From CAVUPF01 sp963777915 (GTDB taxonomy: Bacteria > Actinomycetota > Thermoleophilia > Solirubrobacterales > 70-9): a DNA stretch of 44,431 nt. The first letter of the stretch is position 1, and the number at the start of each line of letters is the position of its first letter. Positions 32,747 to 41,346 of this stretch are shown in pieces. Below the pieces are notes generated by a model, which was given only the letters and a program-made list of their open reading frames with translations, did no database searches and was not told the origin of the DNA. The stretch is from NCBI GenBank assembly GCA_963777915.1, contig CAVZSH010000004.1:1-44431 (forward strand), written 5' to 3'. The position numbers were made by a program, and so were the translations under genes.

Positions 32747-34303
32747 ATGCTCACCGTCCAGAGCCTGCTCGACGAGCTAGACCTCAAACTGGTGGCCGGG
32801 ACGCAGGCTGCCGCGGCGCCGGTGCGCTGGGTCCACATCTCCGAGCTGGAGGACCCGACCCCCTGGCTCTCGGGCGGCGAGCTGATGCTGACCACCGGCA
32901 TCCCGCTCGACAGCGCCGCCAAGCAACGCTCCTTCGTGCGCCTGCTCGCCGACCGCAACCTCGCCGGGCTCGGCTTCGGCACCGGCCTCAGCCACCGGAA
33001 ACTGCCGAAAGCACTTCTCGAGGAGGCGCGCAAGCGCGACTTCCCACTCTTCGAGGTGCCCTACTCGACCCCGTTCATCGCGATCACCGAGAAGGCCTTC
33101 GCCCGCCTCGTCAACGAGCAGTACGAGGTGCTCCAGCGCGGCATCGCCGTGCAGCGGCGGCTAGAGCGGCTGGTCTTGGAGGAGCGCGGGCTGGAGGAGA
33201 TCGCCGCCACGGTCGCCTCGGCTGTCGGCGGCACCGTGGCGATCCTCGATGGCCGCGGCGAGCGGCTGGCCGGGCGCGGCTTCCGTCGCCAGCTCTCTGC
33301 CGACGCGATCGGCGCGATCCGCAAGGAGGCGCTCTCCCACACCGGCGACCGCCACCCCTTCGTCCCCGCCCATCCCTCGGTGGCGGGGCGGGCGCTCGCT
33401 CACCCGGTGATCTCACCGGGTGGCGGTCCACCGCAGGCCTGGGTGGTGATCGTCAGCGACTCCGGCGGGCTCGGAGACTTCGAGCGACTCATCCTCCAGC
33501 AGGCGGTCGCCGTCGTCGCCCTCGAGCTGATGCGCCGCCGCGTCGCCCGCGAGACCGAGCGGCGCCTCGCCGGGGACGTGCTGGCCGGCGCGCTCGGCGG
33601 CCGGATGGAGGCCTCCGAGCTGCGCCGCCGCCTCGAGCCGTTTGGGATCGGCGAGCAGGCCGCCGTCCTCGTCTTCGCGCTCGATGACCCGAGTGCCGCC
33701 GAGCCGGCGCTCGAGCGGGCCCTGGCCGCCGAGGACTGCCCGGCCGTCGTCGCCCCGCACGCCACCGGCGGGCGCGAGCTTCTTTGCGCCGTCGTCGATG
33801 CCAGCGACCGCGACCCGGTAGACGTCGCCGCCGACGCCTGCAAGGCGCTGAGGGCCGAGCGCGGCGCCGTGCGGGCGGCCGCCAGCCGCTCCGCCCCGCC
33901 CGAGGAGCTGCGCCACTCCTTCCACGAGGCGCGCTGCGCCCTGGAGGCGACCGCGCTCGCCAACGGCCACACCCCCGAGGTCGCCTCCTGGCGCGACCTC
34001 GGCGCCTTCACCCTGCTGCTCTCGATCCAAGACGACGAGGCACTGGGGCTCTACTGCGACAGCGTCCTCGGTCCGATCGAGAAGGGAGATGAGGACTACG
34101 GCGGAGAGCTGCTGCGCTCGCTGGAGGCCTTCATCGAGCAAAACGGCCAGTGGGAGCGAGCCGCCCGCCAGGTCTACTGCCACCGCCACACGCTGCGCTA
34201 CCGGATGCGCAAGGTCGAAGAGCTGACCGGCCGCGACCTCTCGCGCGCCAACGATCGGATCGAGTTCTGGCTGGCGCTTCGAGCAAGGGAGCTGGTGAAA
34301 TGA
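32747..34303 (+). CDS. PucR-family transcriptional regulator
   Basis: 518 residues from ATG 32747, 8 bases after the aminotransferase stop. N-terminal PucR (purine catabolism-type) ligand domain: LTVQSLLDELDLKLVAG, ELEDPTPWLSGGELMLTTG and LGFGTGLSHRKLPKALLEEA. A GAF-like middle region follows, and the C-terminal helix-turn-helix has the typical QVYCHRHTLRYRMRKVEELT motif. In actinobacteria such regulators often activate amine, amino acid or nitrogen catabolic operons in response to a substrate. Coupled to ald by an ATGA overlap, so it is encoded inside the operon it probably controls. Confidence 0.92.
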   Translation: MLTVQSLLDELDLKLVAGTQAAAAPVRWVHISELEDPTPWLSGGELMLTTGIPLDSAAKQRSFVRLLADRNLAGLGFGTGLSHRKLPKALLEEARKRDFPLFEVPYSTPFIAITEKAFARLVNEQYEVLQRGIAVQRRLERLVLEERGLEEIAATVASAVGGTVAILDGRGERLAGRGFRRQLSADAIGAIRKEALSHTGDRHPFVPAHPSVAGRALAHPVISPGGGPPQAWVVIVSDSGGLGDFERLILQQAVAVVALELMRRRVARETERRLAGDVLAGALGGRMEASELRRRLEPFGIGEQAAVLVFALDDPSAAEPALERALAAEDCPAVVAPHATGGRELLCAVVDASDRDPVDVAADACKALRAERGAVRAAASRSAPPEELRHSFHEARCALEATALANGHTPEVASWRDLGAFTLLLSIQDDEALGLYCDSVLGPIEKGDEDYGGELLRSLEAFIEQNGQWERAARQVYCHRHTLRYRMRKVEELTGRDLSRANDRIEFWLALRARELVK

Positions 34304-35457
34304 GGATCGGGGTCCCGAAGGAGATAAAGAGCGACGAGTACCGCGTCGCGATCACTCCCGCCGGGGTTCGGGAGATGGTCGAGCACGGCCACGAGGTGCT
34401 GATCGAGACGAGTGCCGGGGAGGGAAGCGCGATCGTCGATGCCGACTTCGAGGCGCAAGGGGCGCGGATAGTGCTCGACGCTTCCACGGTCTTTGAGCAG
34501 GCCGAGATGGTCCTCCACGTCAAGGAGCTCCAGCCGTCGGAGATCGAGATGCTCCGAGCAGGACAGCTTCTCTTTACCTTCTTGCATCTGGCACCCGACC
34601 CCGATCAGACCCGTGGCCTGCGCGCCTCGGGCGCGACCTGCATCGCCTACGAGACGGTCGAGGACGCCCACGGTCGCCTGCCGCTGTTGGCTCCGATGAG
34701 CGAGATCGCCGGCAAGATCGCCACCCAGGCGGGCGCTTTCATGCTGGAGCGCCCGCTCGGCGGACGCGGCATCCTCCTGGGCGGCGTCCCCGGCGTCGCC
34801 GCGGCAAACGTGATGGTGATCGGCGGCGGCGTGGTCGGCATGAACTCCGCCTTCATCGCGATCGGCATGGAGGCTGACGTCTTCGTCTTCGACAAGTCGA
34901 TCGATCGGCTGCGCGAGCTGGAGGGCCTCTTCGGCGGTCGTTGCTCGACCGTGTACTCGACCACCCTCGCGGTCGAGGAGATGCTGCCCCGCGCCGACCT
35001 GGTGATCGGCGCCGTCCTCGTCCATGGCGCCCGCGCGCCCTTTGTCGTGCGCCGCGAGCAGCTTGCGCTGATGAAGCCCGGCGCGGTGCTGGTCGACGTT
35101 GCGATCGACCAGGGCGGCTGCTTTGAGACCTCGCGGCCCACGACCCACCGCCAGCCAACCTTCGAAGTCGACGGGATCATCCACTACTGCGTCACCAACA
35201 TGCCCGGCGCGGTGCCAATCACCTCAACCCATGCCCTCACCAACGCGACCCTGCCCTACGCGATCGCGCTCGCAGACCTCGGCGTCGCCGAGGCGATCCG
35301 GCGCGACCCCGGCCTGCGGCCAGGTGTGAACGTCGCGGGCGGAGAGGTGACCCACCCGGCGGTCGCGGAGGGAGTCGGGGAGAGCTATGTAGCGGTCGAG
35401 GAGGCGTTGGGCATCGAGTCGGTGCAAACCGAAAACCCCAAAGCGGAGGTGAAGTGA
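34300..35457 (+). CDS. ald: Alanine dehydrogenase
   Basis: 385 residues from ATG 34300 (ATGA overlap with the PucR gene). Begins MRIGVPKEIKSDEYRVAITP, the Ald/PNT signature, with the catalytic His in FTFLHLAPDP and Lys in the HVKELQP stretch. NAD-binding loop VIGGGVVGMNSAFIAIGMEADV, DKSIDRLRELEG and the VDVAIDQGGCFETSRPTTH active-site block are intact. It converts L-alanine and NAD+ to pyruvate and ammonium. In this operon it can regenerate the pyruvate consumed by the transaminase. Length is slightly over the 370-residue norm because of a short C-terminal tail. Confidence 0.95.
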   Translation: MRIGVPKEIKSDEYRVAITPAGVREMVEHGHEVLIETSAGEGSAIVDADFEAQGARIVLDASTVFEQAEMVLHVKELQPSEIEMLRAGQLLFTFLHLAPDPDQTRGLRASGATCIAYETVEDAHGRLPLLAPMSEIAGKIATQAGAFMLERPLGGRGILLGGVPGVAAANVMVIGGGVVGMNSAFIAIGMEADVFVFDKSIDRLRELEGLFGGRCSTVYSTTLAVEEMLPRADLVIGAVLVHGARAPFVVRREQLALMKPGAVLVDVAIDQGGCFETSRPTTHRQPTFEVDGIIHYCVTNMPGAVPITSTHALTNATLPYAIALADLGVAEAIRRDPGLRPGVNVAGGEVTHPAVAEGVGESYVAVEEALGIESVQTENPKAEVK

Positions 35458-35460
35458 GAG

Positions 35461-36903
35461 ATGGCGACGGCGACGAGGACCAAGTTGAAGAACTTCATCG
35501 GCGGCGAGGCCGTGGACCCGCTCGAGGGCGGTGCCGAAGATGTGATCAACCCGGCGAGTGGCGAGCCGATCGCCGAGGCGCCGCTCTCGACCAAGCCCGA
35601 CGTCGACCGCGCCGTTCAGGCGGCGAAGAAGGCCTTTGACGGCTGGGCGGCGACGCCCCCCGGAGAGCGGGCCCGGGCGCTGCTGCGGATGGCCGACCTG
35701 ATCGAGGATCGCGCCGAGGAGATCGCCGACCTCGAGGCCGCCGACGCCGGCAAGCCGCGCAGCGCGGTGCTCGAGGACGAGGTGCCGGTGATGGCCGACA
35801 ACCTGCGCTTCTTCGCCGGCGCCGCCCGCTGCATGGAGGGGCGGGCCGCTGGCGAGTACATGGAGGGCCACACCTCCTTCATCCGCCGCGAGCCGGTCGG
35901 GGTGGTTGGCCAGATCACCCCCTGGAACTACCCGCTGATGATGGCGATCTGGAAGATTGGCCCGGCGCTCGGGGCCGGCAACACCGTCGTCCTCAAGCCG
36001 GCAGAGACGACGCCGCTTAGCACGCTGTGCTTCGCCGAGTGGTGCGCCGACATCCTGCCGCCGGGGGTCTTCAACGCGATCGGCGGCCTCGGTGAGCCCG
36101 CCGGCGCCGAGCTGGTCACCCATCCCGACGTGGAGATGGTCAGCCTCACCGGCTCGCCGCCGACCGGCAAGTGGATCGCCAAGGCCGCCGCCGAGCGACT
36201 GAAGCGGGTCCACCTCGAGCTGGGCGGCAAGGCCCCGGTCGTCGTCTTCGATGACGCTGACATGGAGGCGGCGATGGAGACGATCGCCGGCACCGGCTAC
36301 TACAACGCCGGCCAGGACTGCACCGCAGCGACCCGCGTGCTCGCCTCGACCGGCGTATATGACGACGTTGTCAACGGGCTAACCACCGAAGCCAAGGGGC
36401 TGGTCCTCGGCGACACGATGTCCGCCCAGACCACCCTGGGCCCGCTCAACTCCGCCCGTCAGCGCCAGCGGGTCGAGGGCTTCCTGGAGCGAAAGCCCCC
36501 CAACGCCGAGATCCTCACCGGCGGCGTTCAGCCCGACCTGCCCGGTTTCTTCCTCGAGCCGGCTGTGGTCGGCGGCCTCGAGCAGGACGACGAGATGATC
36601 CAGAACGAGATCTTTGGCCCGGTAATCACTGTGCAGCCGTTCTCCGATGAGGAGAAGGCGATCGAGTGGGCCAACGGCACCCGCTACGGCCTCGCCTCCT
36701 CGGTGTGGACCCGCGACGTCGGTCGAGCGATGCGGGTCGCGGCCGCGCTGCGCTTCGGCTGCGTCTGGATCAACGACCACATCCCGCTCGTCTCCGAGAT
36801 GCCCCACGGCGGCTATAAGGAGTCCGGCTACGGCAAGGACCTCTCGATGTATGCGCTGGAGGACTACACCGAGATCAAGCACGTGATGATCAACCTGGAC
36901 TGA
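35461..36903 (+). CDS. Aminobutyraldehyde-type NAD-dependent aldehyde dehydrogenase
   Basis: 480 residues from ATG 35461, 3 bases after ald. ALDH fold with GQITPWNYPLMMAIWKIGPA (Asn of the oxyanion hole), SLTGSPPTGKWIAKA, the general base in HLELGGKAPVVVFDDAD and the nucleophile in YYNAGQDCTAATRVL. The GQDCTAA form is typical of gamma-aminobutyraldehyde (PatD/YdcW) and betaine aldehyde dehydrogenases. It should oxidise the 4-aminobutanal formed from putrescine by the transaminase to GABA, or an analogous aminoaldehyde. The last gene of the run aminotransferase-PucR-ald-ALDH. Confidence 0.92.
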   Translation: MATATRTKLKNFIGGEAVDPLEGGAEDVINPASGEPIAEAPLSTKPDVDRAVQAAKKAFDGWAATPPGERARALLRMADLIEDRAEEIADLEAADAGKPRSAVLEDEVPVMADNLRFFAGAARCMEGRAAGEYMEGHTSFIRREPVGVVGQITPWNYPLMMAIWKIGPALGAGNTVVLKPAETTPLSTLCFAEWCADILPPGVFNAIGGLGEPAGAELVTHPDVEMVSLTGSPPTGKWIAKAAAERLKRVHLELGGKAPVVVFDDADMEAAMETIAGTGYYNAGQDCTAATRVLASTGVYDDVVNGLTTEAKGLVLGDTMSAQTTLGPLNSARQRQRVEGFLERKPPNAEILTGGVQPDLPGFFLEPAVVGGLEQDDEMIQNEIFGPVITVQPFSDEEKAIEWANGTRYGLASSVWTRDVGRAMRVAAALRFGCVWINDHIPLVSEMPHGGYKESGYGKDLSMYALEDYTEIKHVMINLD

Positions 36904-36936
36904 TGGCTCCGTCAGCTTGATTAGGATCGCCGCCTC

Positions 36937-38628
36937 GTGACTAGACGACTCGGCGCGATTGCGATCGCGGTCGCGTTGGCGCTGGGATGCGCCGCGCTCA
37001 CCTTCGACGCCGCGGTGGCCGGCTCGGCGGAAGTTCCGCACTGTGACGGGCGGCCGGCGACGATCGTCGGAACCGAAGGCAACGACGTGATCCAGGGGAC
37101 CCCGCATGACGATGTGATCTGGGCGGGCGGGGGCAACGACGTCGTCTACGGAGGCGGGGGCAACGACGTGATCTGCGGCGGGCCGGGCAACGACGTGCTG
37201 CACGGCGGGCGCGGTGATGACTGGCTCGACGGCGGCCCCGGTCGCGACATCGTGCTCGGCGAACTCGGCGATGACACGGTGCTTGGCGGCTCCGGCAGCG
37301 AAGACGAGGTGAGCGGCGGCCTCGGGATCGACCTCGTCAACGGCGGCCCCGGCAACGACGACATCGTCCACGGCGACTATGGCTATGACCAGATGTTCGG
37401 CGGTTCGGGAAGTGGCGACATCGCCTCCTTTGCAACCGATGTCGGGGGTCGGGGCAACAGCGGCGTCTGGGCCTCGCTCCCCGCCCACAAGGCGTTCGGC
37501 GACGGCCACGACAAGCTCTACGGCTTCGAGAGCCTCGAAGGCTCGGCGTTCAACGACACTCTGATCGGCGACAAGAACGACAACGTGATCAAAGGAGGCC
37601 CCGGCAACGACCGCATCATCGGCGGCGGCGGCCACGACGAACTGAACGGCGGCGAGGGGACGGACAGCTGCAAGGGTGGCCCGGTCCGGGTCTCCTGCGG
37701 CCGCGAAAAAGGGCCCCCCTCCGGCAGCGCCTACGCCCAGCTCGACCCGACGCCTGGCGGTGGTGGGGGCCTTGAGTTCGTTGGCAGCCCCGGCGCCGAC
37801 CAGGTGACCGCCGCCTTTAACGAAAGCACGAGCAGCTTCGAGATCACCGACAGCAAGGCGATCGCGGTCGGCGAAGGCTGTGAACACCCCAACCCGGTCG
37901 TCCTCGGCCAGATCGCCTGCCCTACCGGCGGCCCCGCCCGTTGGCTGATGGTCGCGCTGGGCCGCGGCAATGACCGTTTCCGGGTCCAGGGGTCCCTGGC
38001 CGCGGTCGAGTCCGTCCGCATCTCCGGCGGCGCCGGCAACAACGTCATCTACGGCGGCCCCGAGAACGACCTGATCGAGTCCGGCACCGGCAGCGACCGG
38101 ATCTACGGCGAGGGCGGCGAAGACGGGCTGATCGGTGGCCTCCCCGGCCCCACCTACCTCTACGGCGGGCCCGGCAGCGACCTGCTGGCGGCGGGCGGCG
38201 GCTGCGCCGGCGGCGCCCTGGTCGGCGGCCCCGGCAACGATGACGCCTCCTTCGCCGAGACCCAGGCCCATCCCGGCATCCTCTACATCTCCCTCGCCGC
38301 CGGCTACGCCGACGACAGCGCCGTCCGCGGCTGCCACAAGGTCCGCCTGCGCTCCGATGAGAACATCGAGGGCTCCTTCGGCAACGACGTGCTGATCGGC
38401 GACAGCGGCGCCAACTACATCCTCGGCCAGCCGGGGGTCGACAGCTTCTACGGTCGCGGCGGCAACGACGTGATCGACGCTCGCGACGATGTCCGCGACG
38501 CGCACATCCAGTGCGGCACCAGGGGGCATTCCGCCGGCCTTGCCCTCACCGACACCTTCGATCCTCCCACGATCGACTGCAAGAGGACCATCCACGGCCA
38601 TCCGGCCGCGAGGCTGAACGGCCTTTGA
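36937..38628 (+). CDS. Secreted RTX/hemolysin-type calcium-binding repeat protein
   Basis: 563 residues from GTG 36937. Signal peptide GAIAIAVALALGCAALTF, ending near AVAGS. The rest is built of nonapeptide GGxGxDxxx repeats that bind Ca2+ and fold into parallel beta rolls: GGGGNDVICGGPGNDVL, GGRGDDWLDGGPGRD and others, in two blocks (residues about 30-260 and 365-540) split by a non-repeat segment with a Gly-Gly linker. No protease, lipase or pore-forming domain is attached, and no type I secretion genes are near. Actinobacteria have many such exported proteins of unknown, perhaps matrix-forming, role. Confidence 0.88.
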   Translation: MTRRLGAIAIAVALALGCAALTFDAAVAGSAEVPHCDGRPATIVGTEGNDVIQGTPHDDVIWAGGGNDVVYGGGGNDVICGGPGNDVLHGGRGDDWLDGGPGRDIVLGELGDDTVLGGSGSEDEVSGGLGIDLVNGGPGNDDIVHGDYGYDQMFGGSGSGDIASFATDVGGRGNSGVWASLPAHKAFGDGHDKLYGFESLEGSAFNDTLIGDKNDNVIKGGPGNDRIIGGGGHDELNGGEGTDSCKGGPVRVSCGREKGPPSGSAYAQLDPTPGGGGGLEFVGSPGADQVTAAFNESTSSFEITDSKAIAVGEGCEHPNPVVLGQIACPTGGPARWLMVALGRGNDRFRVQGSLAAVESVRISGGAGNNVIYGGPENDLIESGTGSDRIYGEGGEDGLIGGLPGPTYLYGGPGSDLLAAGGGCAGGALVGGPGNDDASFAETQAHPGILYISLAAGYADDSAVRGCHKVRLRSDENIEGSFGNDVLIGDSGANYILGQPGVDSFYGRGGNDVIDARDDVRDAHIQCGTRGHSAGLALTDTFDPPTIDCKRTIHGHPAARLNGL

Positions 38629-38671
38629 GCGGCAGCGCCCCGGCCCCGTTCGTGCGGCTAGGCTTGTGAGG

Positions 38672-38863
38672 ATGTCCAAGACAGCGAGCGCAGAGGAGGC
38701 CGCCGCCGTGTCGGCTGCGATCGAGCGGTTCGTGGCGGAGACCGCGGTTCCCGGGGAGGCGCCCGAGGTCGTTGGCCCGTGGCAGCGGGCTGCGTTGATC
38801 GAGGGGGTCGGCGCGAAGGGCACCGTTCAGGATCTAGAAGGAGGAGCGAGATGGCTGTCGTGA
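38672..38863 (+). CDS. Acyl-CoA carboxylase epsilon-subunit-like peptide
   Basis: 63 residues from ATG 38672. The N-terminal helix AEEAAAVSAAIERFVAETAV and the closing GPWQRAALIEGV resemble the small epsilon subunit of actinobacterial acyl-CoA carboxylases, which stabilises the alpha-beta complex. The carboxylase subunits are not in the window, so this assignment rests on the pattern alone. It overlaps the dodecin start by 13 bases in another frame. Confidence 0.5.
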   Translation: MSKTASAEEAAAVSAAIERFVAETAVPGEAPEVVGPWQRAALIEGVGAKGTVQDLEGGARWLS

Positions 38864-39060
38864 AAATCATCGAGCTGGTCGGTAGCTCGAAGACGTCCAC
38901 CGACGACGCGGCGAAACAGGCGCTGAGTCAGGCTCAGGGCACGCTGCGAAACATTCGCGCTGTGGACATAGTCTCGACCGGTATCCGGGGCGAGAACCTC
39001 GATGAGTACCGGGCGCACGTGCGGGTAGCGTTCCTGATCGAGGGGACCGAGATCGACTGA
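38851..39060 (+). CDS. Dodecin (flavin-storage protein)
   Basis: 69 residues from ATG 38851, with AAGGAGGAGC before it. Typical dodecin length and sequence: VVKIIELVGSSKTSTDDAAK, QALSQAQGTLRNIRAVDI and EYRAHVRVAFLIEG. Dodecamers bind flavin (or CoA in some species) and protect the cell from free flavin. The Trp that stacks flavin in archaeal dodecin is replaced in the visible position by Val/Ile, as I can only judge roughly. Its stop overlaps the rhodanese start by one base. Confidence 0.93.
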   Translation: MAVVKIIELVGSSKTSTDDAAKQALSQAQGTLRNIRAVDIVSTGIRGENLDEYRAHVRVAFLIEGTEID

Positions 39061-39431
39061 TGGGCCTCTCCAGCGAGGAGGTTCGAAAGCTGGTCGCGGC
39101 TGGGGCGCAGCTGGTCGATGTGAGGACAGAGCGCGAGTGGGAGGCTGGGCGGATCGCGGGCGCCTCCCACATCGAGTTGGGCGAGTTGAGCGCCAGGGCG
39201 GGGGAGATCGAACGAGGGCGACCGGTTGTCTTTTACTGCCGCGGCGATAGCCGCTCCGATATGGCGGCGGCGGCTTTTGAGGCCGCCGGCTATGAGGCGG
39301 CGACGCTGGAGGGCGGCATCCAGGCCTGGGCCGAGGCGGGGCTGGCGCTCGCCCCAGACGGTGCCTACGTCGCCGAGTCGGGCCAGGCCGCGTCGATCCT
39401 CCAGGCACGGAAAAAGGCCGCTCAGAGCTAA
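39060..39431 (+). CDS. Rhodanese-like sulfurtransferase
   Basis: 123 residues from ATG 39060. Single rhodanese domain: LVDVRTEREWEAGRIAGASH, active-site loop FYCRGDSRSDMAAAAF with the catalytic Cys, and TLEGGIQAWAEAGLAL. It carries a persulfide and passes sulfane sulfur to an acceptor. The C-terminal 25 residues are a polar helix. Coupled to dodecin (TGATG) and 40 bases from the sulfite reductase gene, it may belong functionally to the sulfur block, although a hairpin separates them. Confidence 0.92.
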   Translation: MGLSSEEVRKLVAAGAQLVDVRTEREWEAGRIAGASHIELGELSARAGEIERGRPVVFYCRGDSRSDMAAAAFEAAGYEAATLEGGIQAWAEAGLALAPDGAYVAESGQAASILQARKKAAQS

Positions 39432-39455
39432 ATACCCGAATCCCAGTCGGGTTTT
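39432..39455 (+). terminator. Palindrome with T-run: terminator or operator
   Basis: ACCCGA (39434-39439), spacer, TCGGGT (39447-39452) followed by TTT, and a further T-run at 39460. It can form a 5-6 bp hairpin typical of a factor-independent terminator for the dodecin-rhodanese unit. It lies only about 16 bases before the sulfite reductase start, so it may instead be an operator. Confidence 0.55.
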
Positions 39456-39470
39456 GCTATTTTTCTCGGC

Positions 39471-41303
39471 GTGGAGGTCGTCGTCGATCAGCGCAAGGAG
39501 CAGCGGGGCAAGGGCCGAACTGGCACGCTGGAGAACCCCGAGTCCTACGAGAACGTCCCCGGCCACGTCATCCCGATCCTCGAGCGCGAGTTCGACGACT
39601 TCGACAACGAGGCCGAGCAGTTCCTGGCCGGCGAGCGCCCCGAAGACGAGTTCATCGGCTTTCGCCTCAAGCAGGGCGTCTACGGACAGCGCCAGCCCGA
39701 TGTCCAGATGGTGCGGGTGAAGCTCCCCTTCGGCGGCGTCACCCCCGAGCAGATGGAGGCCTTCGCCGATGTTGTGGAGCGCTACGCGCCGCTCGACAGG
39801 GGCCATATCACCACCCGCCAGAACGTCCAGATCCACCACGTGCCGCTGCGCGACATGGAGTCGCTGCTGCGCGAGATCTCCGCGGTCGGCCTCTCCTCGC
39901 GCGAGGGCTGCGGCAACACCGTGCGCAACGTCACCGGCGACCCCTGGGCGGGCGTCGCCGCCGATGAGGTCTTCGACCCGACGCCCTACGCCGGCGCCTA
40001 CGTGCGCTACTTCGTCCGTCACCCGACCACGCAGCTGATGCCGCGCAAGATAAAGACGGCCTTCACCGGCTCTGAGGAGGACCGGGCGATCACCGGCATC
40101 CACGACATCGCCTTCCTCTCGCGCGAGCGCGACGGCGCCAAGGGCTTCGAGGTCAGGGTCGGCGGCGGCACCTCGATTATGGCCCGGGTCGCGCCCACCC
40201 TCTATGACTTCGTCGAGGCCGACAGCGGCGACTACCTCAAGGTCGCCGAGGCGGTGCTGCGGATCTTTGACCGCCAGGAGTGGCTGCGGGCCAACCGGGC
40301 GCGGGCACGGATCAAGGTCCTGGTCGACAAGATCGGGATCGAGGCCTTCCGCGAGCTGGTCGACGAGGAGCTTCAGGGCGACTGGGTTGCCGATCGCGAC
40401 TTCGACGTCCAGCGGCTGCGCTTCGACGACGACGAGCAGGCGAGCGCTCCAGCGCCGCCGCTCGCCGCCGCCTCCGCCAACGGCGACCGCTCCGAGTTCG
40501 ACCGCTTCTGCGAGGCCAACGTGCAGGCCCAGCGCCAGGAGGGCTTCGCTGCCGTCGAGGTGAAGATCGATCGCGGCGACCTCAGCTCAGAGCAGTTCCG
40601 CGGCCTGGCGGCGGTCATGCGCGACTACACCGGCGGCTACGCGCGCAGCACCGTGCAGCAGAATCTGGTCCTGCGCTGGGTCCGCGAGGAGGCGCTCTAC
40701 GACGTCTGGCAGCGGCTGGTCGCCCTCGGCCTCGGCGAGGCCGGCGCCCGCGAGGTCACCGACGTGGTCAGCTGCCCCGGCACCGACAGCTGCAAACTCG
40801 GGATCACCAGCTCGATGGGCCTCAACCGGGCGATCAAGGAGCGCCTCGAAGCGATGGAGATCGCCGATCCGCTGACCAAGCGCATCCACATCAAGATGAG
40901 CGGCTGCCCGAACGGCTGCAGCCAGCACCACATCGCCAACATCGGCTTCTACGGCGCCTCGCTGAAGGTGGGGGGGCGACAGATGTCCGCCTACATCGCC
41001 CACATCGGCGGCAACTACGAGGGCGGCGAGGTGGTCTTCGGCGCACGGCTGAAGTCGCGGTTGCCGGCCAAGCGCGTCCCCGAGGCTGTCGAGCGTTGGA
41101 TCCGTCTGTATGAGGCCGAGCGCAGCAGTGGCGAGGAGTTCAATGCCTTCGCCGAGCGGGTCGGCGGCGGGCGTTTCGAAGGCGAGGTTTCCGACCTCAC
41201 CCTGCCCGCCGAGTTCAGCCTTGAGACGATGCAGCAGTTCATCGACTGGAACCGCTCCAGCCCCTACAAAGTCGAGCGCGGCGAGGGCGAGTGCGCCATC
41301 TAG
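39471..41303 (+). CDS. Ferredoxin-dependent sulfite reductase (assimilatory)
   Basis: 610 residues from GTG 39471. Two-lobed siroheme enzyme: ferredoxin-like half-domains (HITTRQNVQIHHVPLRD and SREGCGNTVRNVTGDPWAG in the first lobe; YARSTVQQNLVLRWV in the second), and the 4Fe4S/siroheme ligands in SCPGTDSCKLGITSS and KMSGCPNGCSQHHIANIGF. It reduces sulfite to sulfide with six electrons from ferredoxin. A nitrite reductase would look similar, but the sulfate-activation genes that follow (cysH, sat, cysC) favour sulfite. A glycine/serine-rich linker with an acidic stretch separates the lobes. Confidence 0.92.
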   Translation: MEVVVDQRKEQRGKGRTGTLENPESYENVPGHVIPILEREFDDFDNEAEQFLAGERPEDEFIGFRLKQGVYGQRQPDVQMVRVKLPFGGVTPEQMEAFADVVERYAPLDRGHITTRQNVQIHHVPLRDMESLLREISAVGLSSREGCGNTVRNVTGDPWAGVAADEVFDPTPYAGAYVRYFVRHPTTQLMPRKIKTAFTGSEEDRAITGIHDIAFLSRERDGAKGFEVRVGGGTSIMARVAPTLYDFVEADSGDYLKVAEAVLRIFDRQEWLRANRARARIKVLVDKIGIEAFRELVDEELQGDWVADRDFDVQRLRFDDDEQASAPAPPLAAASANGDRSEFDRFCEANVQAQRQEGFAAVEVKIDRGDLSSEQFRGLAAVMRDYTGGYARSTVQQNLVLRWVREEALYDVWQRLVALGLGEAGAREVTDVVSCPGTDSCKLGITSSMGLNRAIKERLEAMEIADPLTKRIHIKMSGCPNGCSQHHIANIGFYGASLKVGGRQMSAYIAHIGGNYEGGEVVFGARLKSRLPAKRVPEAVERWIRLYEAERSSGEEFNAFAERVGGGRFEGEVSDLTLPAEFSLETMQQFIDWNRSSPYKVERGEGECAI

Positions 41304-41346
41304 GCGGTTTGCGATGAAGCCACCCCCTGCCACACTTCCCGCTCCG

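Noticed and set aside
37070..38480. Regular short repeats suggestive of a CRISPR array or satellite
   Set aside because: The periodicity is 27 bases and in frame; it codes GGxGxD calcium-binding nonapeptides, with no constant spacer-repeat structure.
36379..38823. Very long open frame (over 800 codons) on the minus strand opposite the ALDH and RTX genes
   Set aside because: It is the mirror of GC-rich, repeat-coding sequence; its composition (Val/Ala/Asp-rich, no domain) is typical of an antisense shadow, while both plus-strand genes have clear motifs.
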